This document shows positions 1 through 10,721 of a DNA stretch of 64,000 nt, piece after piece. Made by a program: the position numbers and the translations under genes. Numbering within the stretch: position 1 is the stretch's first letter; each line of letters begins with the position of its first letter. Below the pieces are notes generated by a model, which searched no databases, had not been told where the DNA came from, and worked only from the letters and a program-made list of their open reading frames with translations. The stretch is from Mesoaciditoga lauensis cd-1655R = DSM 25116 (GTDB lineage: Bacteria; Thermotogota; Thermotogae; Mesoaciditogales; Mesoaciditogaceae): contig NZ_JQJI01000001.1 of NCBI RefSeq assembly GCF_000745455.1, positions 62,001 to 126,000 of the forward strand, given 5' to 3'.

Positions 1-237
1 CCTGGATATGGTTATACCGCCATAATTGTGGCATGGTTGGCGCGATTAAACCCATTTGTGGCCATAGTTGTGGCTTTCCTCTTCGGCGGTTTGCTCGTAG
101 GCACACAGCAAATTCAGCTCTTCCTTCAAATCCCATTCTCTCTCGTCAGTGTTTTTGAAGGGTTAGTGCTATTTTCACTCATATCTGGCGAAGCTTTGTT
201 GCGTTACAAAGTAAAAATAGGAGGGGTGAAAGTATGA
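1..237 (+). CDS. ABC transporter permease, nucleoside/BMP type (3' part only)
   Basis: This is the C-terminal part of a membrane permease cut by the window edge. The frame is open from base 1 and ends in TGA at 235-237. It reads GYGYTAIIVAWLARLNP, which resembles the GYGFTAIAVALLGRNNP stretch of YufP/BmpC-type nucleoside importers, followed by two hydrophobic segments. It overlaps the next permease by four bases (ATGA), so the two are co-translated and probably form a heterodimeric channel. The ATPase and lipoprotein components should lie upstream, outside the window. Substrate (nucleoside or other) is inferred from the family only. Confidence 0.85.
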   Translation, partial: PGYGYTAIIVAWLARLNPFVAIVVAFLFGGLLVGTQQIQLFLQIPFSLVSVFEGLVLFSLISGEALLRYKVKIGGVKV

Positions 238-1166
238 GTCAAGATATACTAACGTCAACTTTTGCTGGTGCTATAAGATCCGGAACCCCTCTTCTTTTTG
301 CAACACTAGGTGAGATTTTAGCAGAAAGATCAGGCATACTAAACCTTGGTGTTGAAGGAATGATGTTGATAGGAGCATTTACAGGGTTTGCCGTGTCTTA
401 CACCACTTCTAACTTATGGTTAGCAGTTATTGCTGCTATGGGTGCGGCGGCAATTTTGGCATCCCTTCATGCCTTTGTCTCGATTACTTTAAAAGTGAAT
501 CAAGTTGTGAGTGGACTTGCTCTCGTTTTTCTCGGCTCAGGATTAAGTGGATTTTGGGGCCAGAAATTTGTTGGCATACAATCCGTTAGTTTTTCCAATG
601 TAAAAATACCTTTGTTAGGCGATATACCCTTTGTTGGCACCATTCTTTTCGATAGAGATCCGCTTGTATACGTGGGCTACCTTTTGGTCCCGTTGATATG
701 GTGGTATTTGTACAAAACGAAATACGGCATGAATCTTAGAGCCGTTGGCGAAGCTCCAGCTGCTGCTGATGCTAGAGGTATAAATGTTTCTCTTACTAGG
801 TACATTTACACCATCATTGGGGGAGCCTTATCTGGTTTGGGAGGAGCTTATCTGTCGCTTGCGTACACTTCAATGTGGGTTGAAAATATGACTGCCGGGC
901 GAGGATGGATAGCCGTTGTGTTAGTCATATTCGCCATATGGGATCCTGTGCTTGCAATGGTTGGAGCTTACATATTTGGAGGAATTAGCGTGCTGCAATT
1001 TGGACTTCAAGTTGCTCAAACACCTATTCCGCCGAATATAATGAAGATGTTCCCCTACCTTTTCACCGTAGCGGTAATGCTTTTCACTTCCAGTGAAAAG
1101 ATGAAAAAAAGATTTGGAGCTCCTACAGCGTTGGGAATTCCTTATTCCAGAGAGGAAAAAACCTAA
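234..1166 (+). CDS. ABC transporter permease, nucleoside/BMP type (YufQ-like)
   Basis: A 310-residue integral membrane protein of the branched-chain amino acid/nucleoside permease family. It carries the family stretch ERSGILNLGVEGMMLIGAF near residue 30 and TKYGMNLRAVGEAPAAADARGI near 165, the EAA-like cytoplasmic loop that contacts the ATPase. About eight hydrophobic segments are visible. The ATG is preceded by AGGAGGGG and overlaps the stop of the upstream permease, so this is the last gene of the importer operon. It is followed by a repeat rather than a clear terminator. Substrate assignment is family-level. Confidence 0.9.
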   Translation: MSQDILTSTFAGAIRSGTPLLFATLGEILAERSGILNLGVEGMMLIGAFTGFAVSYTTSNLWLAVIAAMGAAAILASLHAFVSITLKVNQVVSGLALVFLGSGLSGFWGQKFVGIQSVSFSNVKIPLLGDIPFVGTILFDRDPLVYVGYLLVPLIWWYLYKTKYGMNLRAVGEAPAAADARGINVSLTRYIYTIIGGALSGLGGAYLSLAYTSMWVENMTAGRGWIAVVLVIFAIWDPVLAMVGAYIFGGISVLQFGLQVAQTPIPPNIMKMFPYLFTVAVMLFTSSEKMKKRFGAPTALGIPYSREEKT

Positions 1167-1210
1167 GACGTTTTTGTTAAAAAAACATTTTAGTGCTTAA
1201 CGATATTTTT

Positions 1211-1384
1211 TCGAAACCCTGCCAGCACGGATTCACTCTTTTATCCATCTTACGACTCTAAAAACGAGGCACGCTCAGACACTCGTCTGTGAGTGCTTCG
1301 CTTTCTCAACACATCCGTGTGTTTCCCAACCTCGTTTTTAGAGTCTTCAGATGGCGAGTTCATAAGTGCTGGCAAGTGTTTCGA
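1211..1384 (+). repeat. Dispersed palindromic repeat, module A, copy 1
   Basis: About 174 bp, beginning TCGAAAC and ending GTTTCGA. The outer arms TGCCAGCAC and GTGCTGGCA are complementary. An inner pair, GACTCTAAAAACGAGG and CCTCGTTTTTAGAGTC, extends the stem. The centre holds two small hairpins, CACTC-GTCTGT-GAGTG and AACACA-TCCG-TGTGTT. The same sequence recurs near 3325, 19089, 34424 and 37275. Confidence 0.9.
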
Positions 1385-1400
1385 AAGGAAAAAGCGGGAG

Positions 1401-1480
1401 AAAAAACTCTGTTCTTTCGCATCTTGTGGTGTTTTCATATGTTTTGAAGAAAACTTCAAAGAAGAGCAAGAGAAAAAATC
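1401..1480 (+). repeat. Half copy of palindromic module B
   Basis: The sequence starting AACTCTGTTCTTTCGCATCTTG and running to GAAAACTTCAAAG matches one arm of the complete palindrome at 3532-3714 (on the opposite strand) and the half copy at 19289-19380. The partner arm is absent here, so it cannot fold as the full copy does. It follows module A directly, as in the 19 kb copy. Confidence 0.75.
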
Positions 1481-1525
1481 CACGGCAGTGCCCTTTGAGC
1501 ATTTTTAACTTCCATGACTCACTAT

Positions 1526-3193
1526 TTACTTTTCACCACATTGCGAGATTTCTTTGCAAGGCCTTACCCTGATAGTCTTAAATTTCTTGTATAAGACAAA
1601 TCCAGGGCGCGCTCCTTTAGGTTTGGATACGTTTTTTATTGTGGTGTAGTCTACATCCACCCAGGGCGATTCCTTATATCTGCAATGACCTGCGGCCAAA
1701 GATGCTGCCATTTTTATTACATCTTCAGGCACTTTTCTTCCGGCACTCACAACAACTACATGTGCACCGGGTACTTCCCTCGCATGAAACCAAAGATCAT
1801 CATGAGAGGCTGTTTTGGTAGTTATGCGATCATTCTGAATGTTGTTCTTACCGATCAAAATTTTGAACCCATTATATTCAACTTCCAAAAGGTTGGATTC
1901 TTTGACCTTTTTCATTCGTTTTTTGCTTTTTTTCACGAATCCTGTTACTACCAATTCATTTTCGATGTCGAAAAGCTCTTCTATCGAAGCAGCATTTTGA
2001 ACATCGTCCAAGAGCTGTTGGAAATACACCAACCTTTTTTCCATGATTCTCAGCCTTTTTTTAACTCCCTCTTCCTTCTTCTTCATCTTTGAGTACATCT
2101 CAAAAAAACGTTTGGCGTTCTTTGAAACGTCAATTCTCGGATCCAGTTCAATGCGGACTTTTTCTCCGTTTTCCCAATCGGTAACTTCAACGTATTCAGA
2201 CCTTTTCGGTAAATTGTAAAGTTGGGAAATGATCAATTCACCGTATCTTTTAAATTCATCTGCATTTTTCACAGCGTGTATCTCTTTTCTTATCTTTTCA
2301 AGTGTTGATTCCGTTTTTCTTAAAAAACGTTTGACCTTTTTCAACAGATCAGCTTTTTTCGATTCAAAGACGCTATGCTTCTTTTTAGCGTTAAGAAAGT
2401 ACTCTATGGCTTCACTAGCACTTTCGAAATATTTCCATTCTCCAGCGGGAGCAAATGAATACACATCTTTTGCAACATCGTTTTCAATTAAAACGTATGC
2501 TCCCCTTTCCTTTGCTTGAATAAATACCTCTTTTATCGTTTCCAAAATTTTTTCTTTTTCAAGAGTACTTAAGGCTTCAACGTCACTATCGAAGCTTATT
2601 TGGGCGCGTTTTGCAATTTCTATGGCCGTTTTTTTCGACAACCCCCTGATATTTTTTACCAAGAAGAGATGCAATTTCCCAGATTGATTGTCAAAGATAT
2701 TCAAGTTTAACTCTTCCAAACCTTTTCTGTTTTCAAGAGGTGACATGTATTTGGCGCCTTTTACTATGGTTCTTTTATCAGAAATAACGTTTTTAAAAGC
2801 GCTTATACATACACCATCTTTTGTGAGAATCAAATTTCCAAATGCACCGGTAACCTCATGATAAATTTCAAACGTTTCCGACTCTCCAATGAGATTCTTC
2901 ACCTCTATGGTAAATTTTATAACCCTATCAAAATTCACCTGCTCGACTTTTTTTAGAATTCCTCCTTTAAGATGAGAACGAAGAATGGAGATAAATGGAG
3001 TGGGATTGTTGCTAGAAACTTCAGCCTTTTCGGTTAAATGAACATGGGGCCACACGTTCATGTCTAAGATCATGTCCTTCCCTTTCAAGGAAAAAACCAC
3101 AATTCCGCGCTTTCCCTGATGAATGCCAGTTAAAAAGGTAGGGGTACTTATTTCTTTAACTATTTTAGAAACCATAAGAGCATCGTATGGCAT
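1526..3193 (-). CDS. rqcH: RqcH/NFACT family ribosome quality control protein
   Basis: A 555-residue NFACT protein, formerly annotated as fibronectin-binding. Bacterial RqcH binds the obstructed 50S-peptidyl-tRNA complex and directs C-terminal alanine tailing. The NFACT-N domain starts with MPYDALMVSKIVKEI and contains FLTGIHQGKRGIVVF; a coiled-coil middle follows around 260-420. The C-terminal NFACT-R (DUF814) domain carries ASHDDLWFHAREVPGAHVVV. An upstream in-frame ATG would add nine residues, but the start at 3193 has AAAGGTGAG just before it and gives the usual family N terminus. It stands alone between two repeat-filled gaps. Confidence 0.9.
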   Translation of the reverse strand: MPYDALMVSKIVKEISTPTFLTGIHQGKRGIVVFSLKGKDMILDMNVWPHVHLTEKAEVSSNNPTPFISILRSHLKGGILKKVEQVNFDRVIKFTIEVKNLIGESETFEIYHEVTGAFGNLILTKDGVCISAFKNVISDKRTIVKGAKYMSPLENRKGLEELNLNIFDNQSGKLHLFLVKNIRGLSKKTAIEIAKRAQISFDSDVEALSTLEKEKILETIKEVFIQAKERGAYVLIENDVAKDVYSFAPAGEWKYFESASEAIEYFLNAKKKHSVFESKKADLLKKVKRFLRKTESTLEKIRKEIHAVKNADEFKRYGELIISQLYNLPKRSEYVEVTDWENGEKVRIELDPRIDVSKNAKRFFEMYSKMKKKEEGVKKRLRIMEKRLVYFQQLLDDVQNAASIEELFDIENELVVTGFVKKSKKRMKKVKESNLLEVEYNGFKILIGKNNIQNDRITTKTASHDDLWFHAREVPGAHVVVVSAGRKVPEDVIKMAASLAAGHCRYKESPWVDVDYTTIKNVSKPKGARPGFVLYKKFKTIRVRPCKEISQCGEK

Positions 3194-3324
3194 GCTTTTC
3201 TCACCTTTCCATAAATTCACTCATTTTGTGCGTCAATATTGAGTAATTAACATATCACCAATAAATCCAACTCTTACATCCGCTTAAAACGGCCATCCAG
3301 TGCCTTTTTATTTTTTACTTTCCT

Positions 3325-3498
3325 TCGAAACACTTGCCGGCACTTATGAACTCACCATCTGGAGACTCATAAAACGAGGTTGGGAAACACACGGATGTGT
3401 TGAGAAAGCGAAGCACTCATGGACGAGTGTCTGAGCGTGCCTCGTTTTTTGAGTCGTAAGATGGATAAAAGAGTGAATTTGTGATGGCGAGTGTTTCA
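3325..3498 (-). repeat. Dispersed palindromic repeat, module A, copy 2 (inverted)
   Basis: This copy lies in reverse orientation to copy 1. Read on the minus strand it contains the same GACTCAAAAAACGAGG...CCTCGTTTTATGAGTC arms and the two inner hairpins (CACTC-GTCCAT-GAGTG and AACACA-TCCG-TGTGTT). The outer arm near 3481-3498 is less well paired (GATGGCGA against TGCCGGCA). It lies in the divergent gap upstream of rqcH and abuts the complete module B. Confidence 0.88.
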
Positions 3499-3531
3499 AA
3501 TTAATTATGCTTTTCTCTGCCTTTCTCTCTC

Positions 3532-3714
3532 CTTTTTTTGAAGTTTCTGTCAAAACATATGAAGACGCCATACAAGATGCGAAATAACAGAGTTGGAGGC
3601 ACACGATGTGCCGAGAAAGCGAATCTAACAGGATGTTTGTATGCAGCGGGCTCTGTTATGAGCATCTTGTATGGAGATACGTCTGAATCAGTTTTGACAA
3701 AACTTCAAAAAATT
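3532..3714. repeat. Complete palindromic module B
   Basis: A long imperfect palindrome of about 183 bp. The left arm (TTTTTTGAAGTTT, GTCAAAAC, ATACAAGATGC, ATAACAGAG) is mirrored on the right by CTCTGTTAT, GCATCTTGTAT, GTTTTGAC and AAACTTCAAAAAA. The centre contains GGCAC-ACGAT-GTGCC and GAGAAAGCGAA. That centre parallels the AACACA-TCCG-TGTGTT hairpin and GAGAAAGCGAA of module A read on the minus strand, so A and B appear related. Only left-arm halves occur at 1401 and 19289. Confidence 0.85.
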
Positions 3715-3960
3715 CTTTTTCGTACAACATAATTTACCCACTCATTATGATAACATGTTAAGTGTTAAGTTTAGTTTTGTTTTTGCGCCATTTGCTTTTT
3801 TGCTTTGAGGCTTTATCAAGCCTATTTGAATATGGATCTAAAATCAAAAGCTTACCTAGTGGATTCGGTGATTTTAAAGGTGGATCAGGGTGATATAATA
3901 TTCGTTAGTAAGGTCGATTTTCAGATTAAAAGAAGGAATCTTTTGGAAAGCGGTGATGAA
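3715..3960. other. Gap upstream of carboxyltransferase
   Basis: No gene is called here. The reading frame of the downstream carboxyltransferase is open back to a TTG at 3805, but those 52 codons do not resemble the family N terminus and contain a promoter-like site at 3891-3899. A small hairpin AGGCTT-TATC-AAGCCT lies at 3808-3823. Confidence 0.55.
3891..3899 (+). promoter_or_regulatory. Extended -10 promoter for the carboxyltransferase
   Basis: The site reads TGATATAAT, a TGn extended -10 with a perfect TATAAT. No good -35 is present, as is allowed for this class. It lies about 62 bases before the ATG at 3961, which supports that start over the upstream TTG. Confidence 0.55.
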
Positions 3961-5376
3961 ATGGCAAGAGAAATAGGTTTTATGGATACAACTCTCAGAG
4001 ATGCGCATCAATCGTTACTTGCCACTCGCATGAAGACATCAGAAATGTTGCCGATATTGGAAGAAATGGACTCAGTTGGATATCACGCTTTTGAAATGTG
4101 GGGAGGCGCCACTTTTGATTCATGCATGAGGTATTTGGATGAAGACCCGTGGGAAAGGTTAAAATCCATTAGAAAAAAGGTGAAAAATACCAAACTTCAG
4201 ATGCTTTTAAGAGGGCAGAATATCTTGGGTTACTCCAATTACCCAGATGATGTTTTAGAGCTTTTTATAAAAAAAGCCATTGAAGATGGAATAGATGTTA
4301 TAAGAGTCTTTGACGCTTTAAACGATCCAAGGAACTTACAAAAGTCCATAGAAATAGCAAAAAAACACGGTGCACACGTTCAAGGGGCCATAAGTTACAC
4401 GACCAGTCCGGTCCATACGGTTGAAAAGTACATGGAATTTGCGAAATCCCTTGTGGACATGGGAGTGGATTCAATATGTATAAAGGACATGGCTGGATTG
4501 TTAACAGCTCCCATGGCTTACAAAATGGTAAGGGAATTGAAGAAGAGATTTTCATTACCTGTGGAAGTTCATTCACATTTCACAACGGGTTTGGCCGATG
4601 CGGCTTACTACGCTTCGCTTGAAGCGGGCGCAGAGGTAATAGATACTGCAATAAGCGCTTTGGCATATGGAACAAGTCAACCAGCAGTCGAGCCTTTTGT
4701 TGCAATGATAAACGATACGGACAATCTGAAAACACGACTTGATTTGGAGAAGCTCTCTAAGATCAACAAATATTTTATGAAAGTAAGAGAAAATCACAAA
4801 GATACGGATGTTGCTTTAAAGGGAATAGACACGAGAGTTTTGGAAGCTCAGGTTCCCGGTGGAATGCTTTCAAATCTTGTAAGCCAGTTGAGATCTCAAA
4901 ACGCGCTTGACAGATACGATGAAGTCATGAAAGAGATGCCGATTGTAAGAAAAGAGCTTGGATATCCGCCCCTTGTTACACCAACGAGTCAAGTTGTCGG
5001 CGTTCAAGCGGTTTTGAACGTGCTAAGTGGCGAGAGGTATAAGATAATAACCAACGAAACCAAAAAGTATGTCAAAGGTATGTACGGAAAACCACCGGCT
5101 CCAATCGATCCAGACGTCATGAAAAAAGTCTTAGGAGACGAAAAACCAATAACAGTTCGGCCTGCTGATCTGCTTGAACCTGCATTAGACAGGCTAAGAG
5201 AAGAAATCGGTGTTTTAGCACAAAGCGACGAAGATCTTTTAAGTTACGCTATTTTCCCGCAGGTGGCGAAAAAGTTTTTGGAAAAGAAATATGTTGCACG
5301 CATAAAAGTTGATTTTGACATAGTCGATCAAAACGTTCAAGAATTTCCAGATGTGACGGTTTACCCAGCTTCATGA
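3961..5376 (+). CDS. Pyruvate/oxaloacetate carboxyltransferase subunit (no biotin domain)
   Basis: About 471 residues, homologous to the carboxyltransferase chain of pyruvate carboxylase B, oxaloacetate decarboxylase alpha or transcarboxylase 5S. It transfers carboxyl groups between biotin and a 2-oxoacid. The metal-binding DTTLRDAHQSLLATRM opens the TIM barrel; FEMWGGATFD, SICIKDMAGLL (active-site Lys) and VEVHSHFTTGLA (metal His pair) follow. The protein ends at YPAS without a biotinyl MKM domain, so a separate biotin carrier is needed. The start at 3961 gives the usual N terminus MAREIGFMDTTLRD. The MBL-fold gene follows after 28 bases, probably in the same transcript. The exact acceptor cannot be told from sequence. 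Confidence 0.85.
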   Translation: MAREIGFMDTTLRDAHQSLLATRMKTSEMLPILEEMDSVGYHAFEMWGGATFDSCMRYLDEDPWERLKSIRKKVKNTKLQMLLRGQNILGYSNYPDDVLELFIKKAIEDGIDVIRVFDALNDPRNLQKSIEIAKKHGAHVQGAISYTTSPVHTVEKYMEFAKSLVDMGVDSICIKDMAGLLTAPMAYKMVRELKKRFSLPVEVHSHFTTGLADAAYYASLEAGAEVIDTAISALAYGTSQPAVEPFVAMINDTDNLKTRLDLEKLSKINKYFMKVRENHKDTDVALKGIDTRVLEAQVPGGMLSNLVSQLRSQNALDRYDEVMKEMPIVRKELGYPPLVTPTSQVVGVQAVLNVLSGERYKIITNETKKYVKGMYGKPPAPIDPDVMKKVLGDEKPITVRPADLLEPALDRLREEIGVLAQSDEDLLSYAIFPQVAKKFLEKKYVARIKVDFDIVDQNVQEFPDVTVYPAS

Positions 5377-5404
5377 GTTCTCAATGCAAAGGAGGCGATA
5401 AAAG

Positions 5405-6088
5405 ATGAAAATGCAGTATCTTGGGCATTCCGTAGTTTTAATTGAAACCATGGGAAAACGTATCATAATCGATCCATTCATTTCGGACAATCCTCAATGT
5501 CCTATTTCTCTTGAAGAACTTCCAAAAATAGATTATATAGCCGTGACGCACGGTCATGGTGACCACATAGGCAATACAGTTGAAATATCAAAAAGAGACG
5601 ATGCTACTGTTATTTCAAACTACGAAATCTGCTCCTATCTTCAAAATAAGGGCGTGAAAACGCATCCTATGCATATTGGAGGTGCTTTTACATTTGATTT
5701 TGGTAGGATAAAGCTAACGCCAGCCTTTCATGGTTCTTCGATTGCCGAAGGCGACAACATCATATACGCCGGCATGCCAGCTGGTGTTTTAATAGAATCG
5801 GATGGCAAAAAAATATATCACGCTGGTGATACTGGCTTAACCGTTGAAATGCAACTACTGAAAGATGAAAATGTGGATGTGGCTTTCTTGCCAATAGGTG
5901 GAAACTTCGTTATGGATGAAAAAGATGCCGTAAAAGCAGCCTCTTTTATCCTTCCAAAACGTGTTGTTCCAATTCACTACAACACGTGGGATATCATAAA
6001 AGCTGATGTGGATTATTTCAAAAAAGAAGTGGAAAAGCTTGGCGTAGATTGTATTGTTATGAAACCGGGTGAAACGTTAGAAGTTTAA
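5405..6088 (+). CDS. UPF0173-type metal-dependent hydrolase (MBL fold)
   Basis: A 227-residue metallo-beta-lactamase-fold protein. The HxHxDH signature THGHGDHIG lies near residue 50, with later metal ligands at AFHGS, HAGDTG and PIHYNTW. Length and motif order match the stand-alone UPF0173 hydrolases, whose physiological substrate is not known. The ATG has AAGGAGG upstream. It follows the carboxyltransferase closely and is followed by a hairpin terminator, so the two form a short operon. Confidence 0.88.
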   Translation: MKMQYLGHSVVLIETMGKRIIIDPFISDNPQCPISLEELPKIDYIAVTHGHGDHIGNTVEISKRDDATVISNYEICSYLQNKGVKTHPMHIGGAFTFDFGRIKLTPAFHGSSIAEGDNIIYAGMPAGVLIESDGKKIYHAGDTGLTVEMQLLKDENVDVAFLPIGGNFVMDEKDAVKAASFILPKRVVPIHYNTWDIIKADVDYFKKEVEKLGVDCIVMKPGETLEV

Positions 6089-6109
6089 AACGTTGAGTGA
6101 TAATCATGG

Positions 6110-6146
6110 CCTGTGTTAACATTTCAAAGTTAGCGCAGGTTTTTTG
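6110..6146 (+). terminator. Rho-independent terminator after the MBL hydrolase
   Basis: The stem CCTGTGTTAAC pairs with GTTAGCGCAGG (two G-U pairs as RNA) around an eight-base loop and is followed by six Ts. Confidence 0.7.
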
Positions 6147-6315
6147 AGATTTTTACTAAAATGTACGAAGAATTTATGTATAAAAATGCAAAAAAGCGAA
6201 TTTTGCTTGCAAATTGCCTTGAAAAACATACAGATAGATATATTGAGTATGCTCCATTTCTAAAAATTGCTTATTTGCTGTTGAGCACGAAACCTTGTTT
6301 TTCGTAAAATTATAA

Positions 6316-6345
6316 AAAAGGGAAGGACAAAGTCCTTCCCTTTTA
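6316..6345 (-). terminator. Terminator of the sugar-binding protein gene
   Basis: A perfect GGGAAGGAC/GTCCTTCCC stem with a three-base loop, flanked by A and T runs. On the minus strand it is followed by TTTTTTAT and lies 24 bases past the stop codon. It may work in both directions. Confidence 0.85.
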
Positions 6346-6368
6346 TCGTTGTTATGGTCAATTCTTTC

Positions 6369-7625
6369 TTATTTCTTCACCCCAAGTATTTTGTTTATCT
6401 GATCTTGAGCGTATTGCAACGCTTCTTCTGGGGTCTTCTTGAGGAACATGGCATCGGAAACTGCCGCTCCGACTTTCGTTCTTATCGTGTACCATTCTGC
6501 TATTCCAGGATCGAAGGAACCGTATGGAATCTGAGAAATCAAGACTTTTGCCATTGGGTTGGAAGCAGAATAATCTTTCCAGGCTTGAGTATCCAACGCG
6601 CTCTTAACAACGGGCAGATAACCTGTTTTTATAGCCCAGAATGCTTGAATTTCTGGTTTCAAAAGGAATTTGGTGAATTCCCAAGCGGCTTTTTGTTGTG
6701 CTTCAGAAGCCGTTTTGAATATAGCTATATCCGTTCCTGCAAATGGAGGAGCTTGAACTTTTCCTTTTGGAACTGGAGCTATTGTCCAAGCAAATTTTCC
6801 TCCAACGCTTCTTGCGGTGTAGGAAATCCCAGCGGATGTATCCACGTACATCGCTATTTTCCCGTTTCCAAATGGTCCATCCAAGTATCCACCTTGGGCG
6901 AAAGTGGTTCCACTCTTAACGAGATCAACCAACATTTTTAAAGTATCAAGGGCAACTTTGGAATCAAGATTTCCACGTTTGAAATCTGGTGTAAGAATGT
7001 GTCCGCCTTCTTGTCTCAAGAAGACTTCAAAGGTATCGACCGTTGTCCTTAAGCCGAGCCCATACTGTATGACTTTTCCAGATGAATCCTTTATGGTGAG
7101 AAGTTTGGCATCTTTAATCAGTTCAGGAATGGTTCTTGGGATGTCAAGGCCTGCAAGCATAAGAGCATCCGTGTTAACGTAGAGTATATAGATAGATTTG
7201 TTGAATGGAAGGGTGTATATTTTACCATTCCAGGTGTTCGCTTTTATGAAAGGTTTCCATATATCAGCAAGCTGTGATTTTGAAAGCCCAACGTTTGGAT
7301 CGTCGATGAATTTTTGCATGGGTTGAACTACGTTAGATTTCATAAGCTGAGCTGTCCAGTTAGAGTAAACTTGGCTCATCGTAGGTAATTGGCCGCTGAC
7401 AGCGCCGGCAAGAAGCTTTTGAACCAAAACACCGTAGTTTCCAACGTAAATCGATTTGACCTCGATGTTTGGATGCTGGGCGTTGAATTCATCTACTATT
7501 TGGCTCAGGGCTTTTCCCTGGGCCCCACCCATGGAATTCCAGAATGTTACCACCGTTTTGGCTGCAAATGCGCTTCCCATCAACACTACCGATAAGGCCA
7601 AAACGACAATCAGGATCTTCTTCAT
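6369..7625 (-). CDS. Extracellular solute-binding protein, family 1 (sugar ABC transporter)
   Basis: A 418-residue periplasmic binding protein of the MalE/UgpB type. It has a clear signal peptide (MKKILIVVLALSVVLMGSAFA) with a likely cleavage after AFA. The mature start, KTVVTFWNSMGGAQGKAL, is typical of oligosaccharide or glycerol-phosphate binding proteins. The start has AAAGGAGGG at good spacing. No permease or ATPase gene is adjacent, so it is an orphan component that must work with a transporter encoded elsewhere. It has its own promoter and terminator. The ligand is not predictable. Confidence 0.9.
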   Translation of the reverse strand: MKKILIVVLALSVVLMGSAFAAKTVVTFWNSMGGAQGKALSQIVDEFNAQHPNIEVKSIYVGNYGVLVQKLLAGAVSGQLPTMSQVYSNWTAQLMKSNVVQPMQKFIDDPNVGLSKSQLADIWKPFIKANTWNGKIYTLPFNKSIYILYVNTDALMLAGLDIPRTIPELIKDAKLLTIKDSSGKVIQYGLGLRTTVDTFEVFLRQEGGHILTPDFKRGNLDSKVALDTLKMLVDLVKSGTTFAQGGYLDGPFGNGKIAMYVDTSAGISYTARSVGGKFAWTIAPVPKGKVQAPPFAGTDIAIFKTASEAQQKAAWEFTKFLLKPEIQAFWAIKTGYLPVVKSALDTQAWKDYSASNPMAKVLISQIPYGSFDPGIAEWYTIRTKVGAAVSDAMFLKKTPEEALQYAQDQINKILGVKK

Positions 7626-7655
7626 TAAAATCCCTCCTTTTTTTATGATCCAGTA

Positions 7656-8249
7656 TTATATTTTATCACTCCATGGCTTTAATTGCAACAGAATTGAGAC
7701 TTGATTGAGGGTATATTGCAAACTTTTTGAGGTGTTTATAACGTAATCCGCTCTTTTTAAAAAATCTTCTCGGCTTAATTGCGTTTTTATTCTCAACATA
7801 GCTTCCTTCCTTGAAATATGTTCTCTCTTCATAATCCTATCCATTCTGAGTTCATCTGAACAATCCGTCACTATTATATAGTCAGCGTATCTATCCAGTT
7901 TCATCTCAAAAAGAACGGCCGCTTCAACAAAAACTTCTTCCATATTCGAAAGTGAACGAAGCTTGTCAAGGATCATTTTAACAATTTGTGGGTGAAGTAT
8001 AGAATTAAGCCGATTGAGCTTTTTTCGATCTGAGAACACGATCTTTCCAAGCTTTTTTCTATTTATTTCGCCATTCTTATCAAGTGGAATTTCAAATTCT
8101 TTCGACACAAGCATTTTTATCTCTTTTTCTTTTAACGCCTCATGTCCCACTTCATCTGCGTCTATTGTGACGTATCCTTTCTCCCTTATGAATTTTGTGA
8201 CAGTGCTTTTTCCGGTTCCTATTCCTCCTGTTATGGCGATGAATTTCAA
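7656..8249 (-). CDS. coaE: Dephospho-CoA kinase
   Basis: About 197 residues from a TTG start at 8249, preceded by AAAGGGGA. It catalyses the last step of CoA synthesis, ATP-dependent phosphorylation of dephospho-CoA. The P-loop GGIGTGKST is at residues 7-15, followed by DADEVGHEAL (DAD substrate motif) and the LID/core segment RMDRIMKREHISRKEA. A longer frame reaches upstream to 8369, but it overlaps the divergent osmC gene, and its first 40 residues have no family similarity, so it is rejected. The 3' end overlaps the promoter region of the binding protein gene. Confidence 0.9.
   Translation of the reverse strand: MKFIAITGGIGTGKSTVTKFIREKGYVTIDADEVGHEALKEKEIKMLVSKEFEIPLDKNGEINRKKLGKIVFSDRKKLNRLNSILHPQIVKMILDKLRSLSNMEEVFVEAAVLFEMKLDRYADYIIVTDCSDELRMDRIMKREHISRKEAMLRIKTQLSREDFLKRADYVINTSKSLQYTLNQVSILLQLKPWSDKI
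7660..7688 (-). promoter_or_regulatory. Promoter for the solute-binding protein gene
   Basis: On the minus strand TTGCAA, 17 bases, TAAAAT (with an overlapping TATAAT just downstream). It lies 35 bases before the ATG and partly inside the 3' end of coaE. Confidence 0.5.
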
Positions 8250-8265
8250 AAGCGATTCCCCTTTC

Positions 8266-8274
8266 TGATATAAT
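8266..8274 (+). promoter_or_regulatory. Extended -10 promoter for osmC
   Basis: The site reads TGATATAAT, 33 bases ahead of the osmC ATG. The -35 is weak, as at 3891. Confidence 0.5.
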
Positions 8275-8306
8275 TCAATTCGAACATTTTTAATTGGAGG
8301 TAAAAA

Positions 8307-10714
<2,408 letters not shown>

Positions 10715-10721
10715 TCACCAC

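Larger units (their letters stand above)
1167..1525. other. Gene-free convergent gap filled by repeat modules A and half-B
   Basis: This gap lies between convergent genes. It contains module A (1211-1384) and a half copy of module B (about 1401-1480). No convincing rho-independent terminator with a T tract was found. Short open frames here are repeat sequence and are not called. Confidence 0.7.

Noticed and set aside
1211-1384. Module A repeats as ordinary intergenic terminators
   Set aside because: No T tract follows the stem, and copy 2 lies in a divergent gap between two gene starts, where a terminator is not expected.
1293-1508. Open frame whose product closely resembles the one at 19173-19382
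   Set aside because: Both lie wholly inside module A and half-B. The similarity is explained by the repeat, and copies 4 and 5 do not keep the frame, so it is not treated as a gene.
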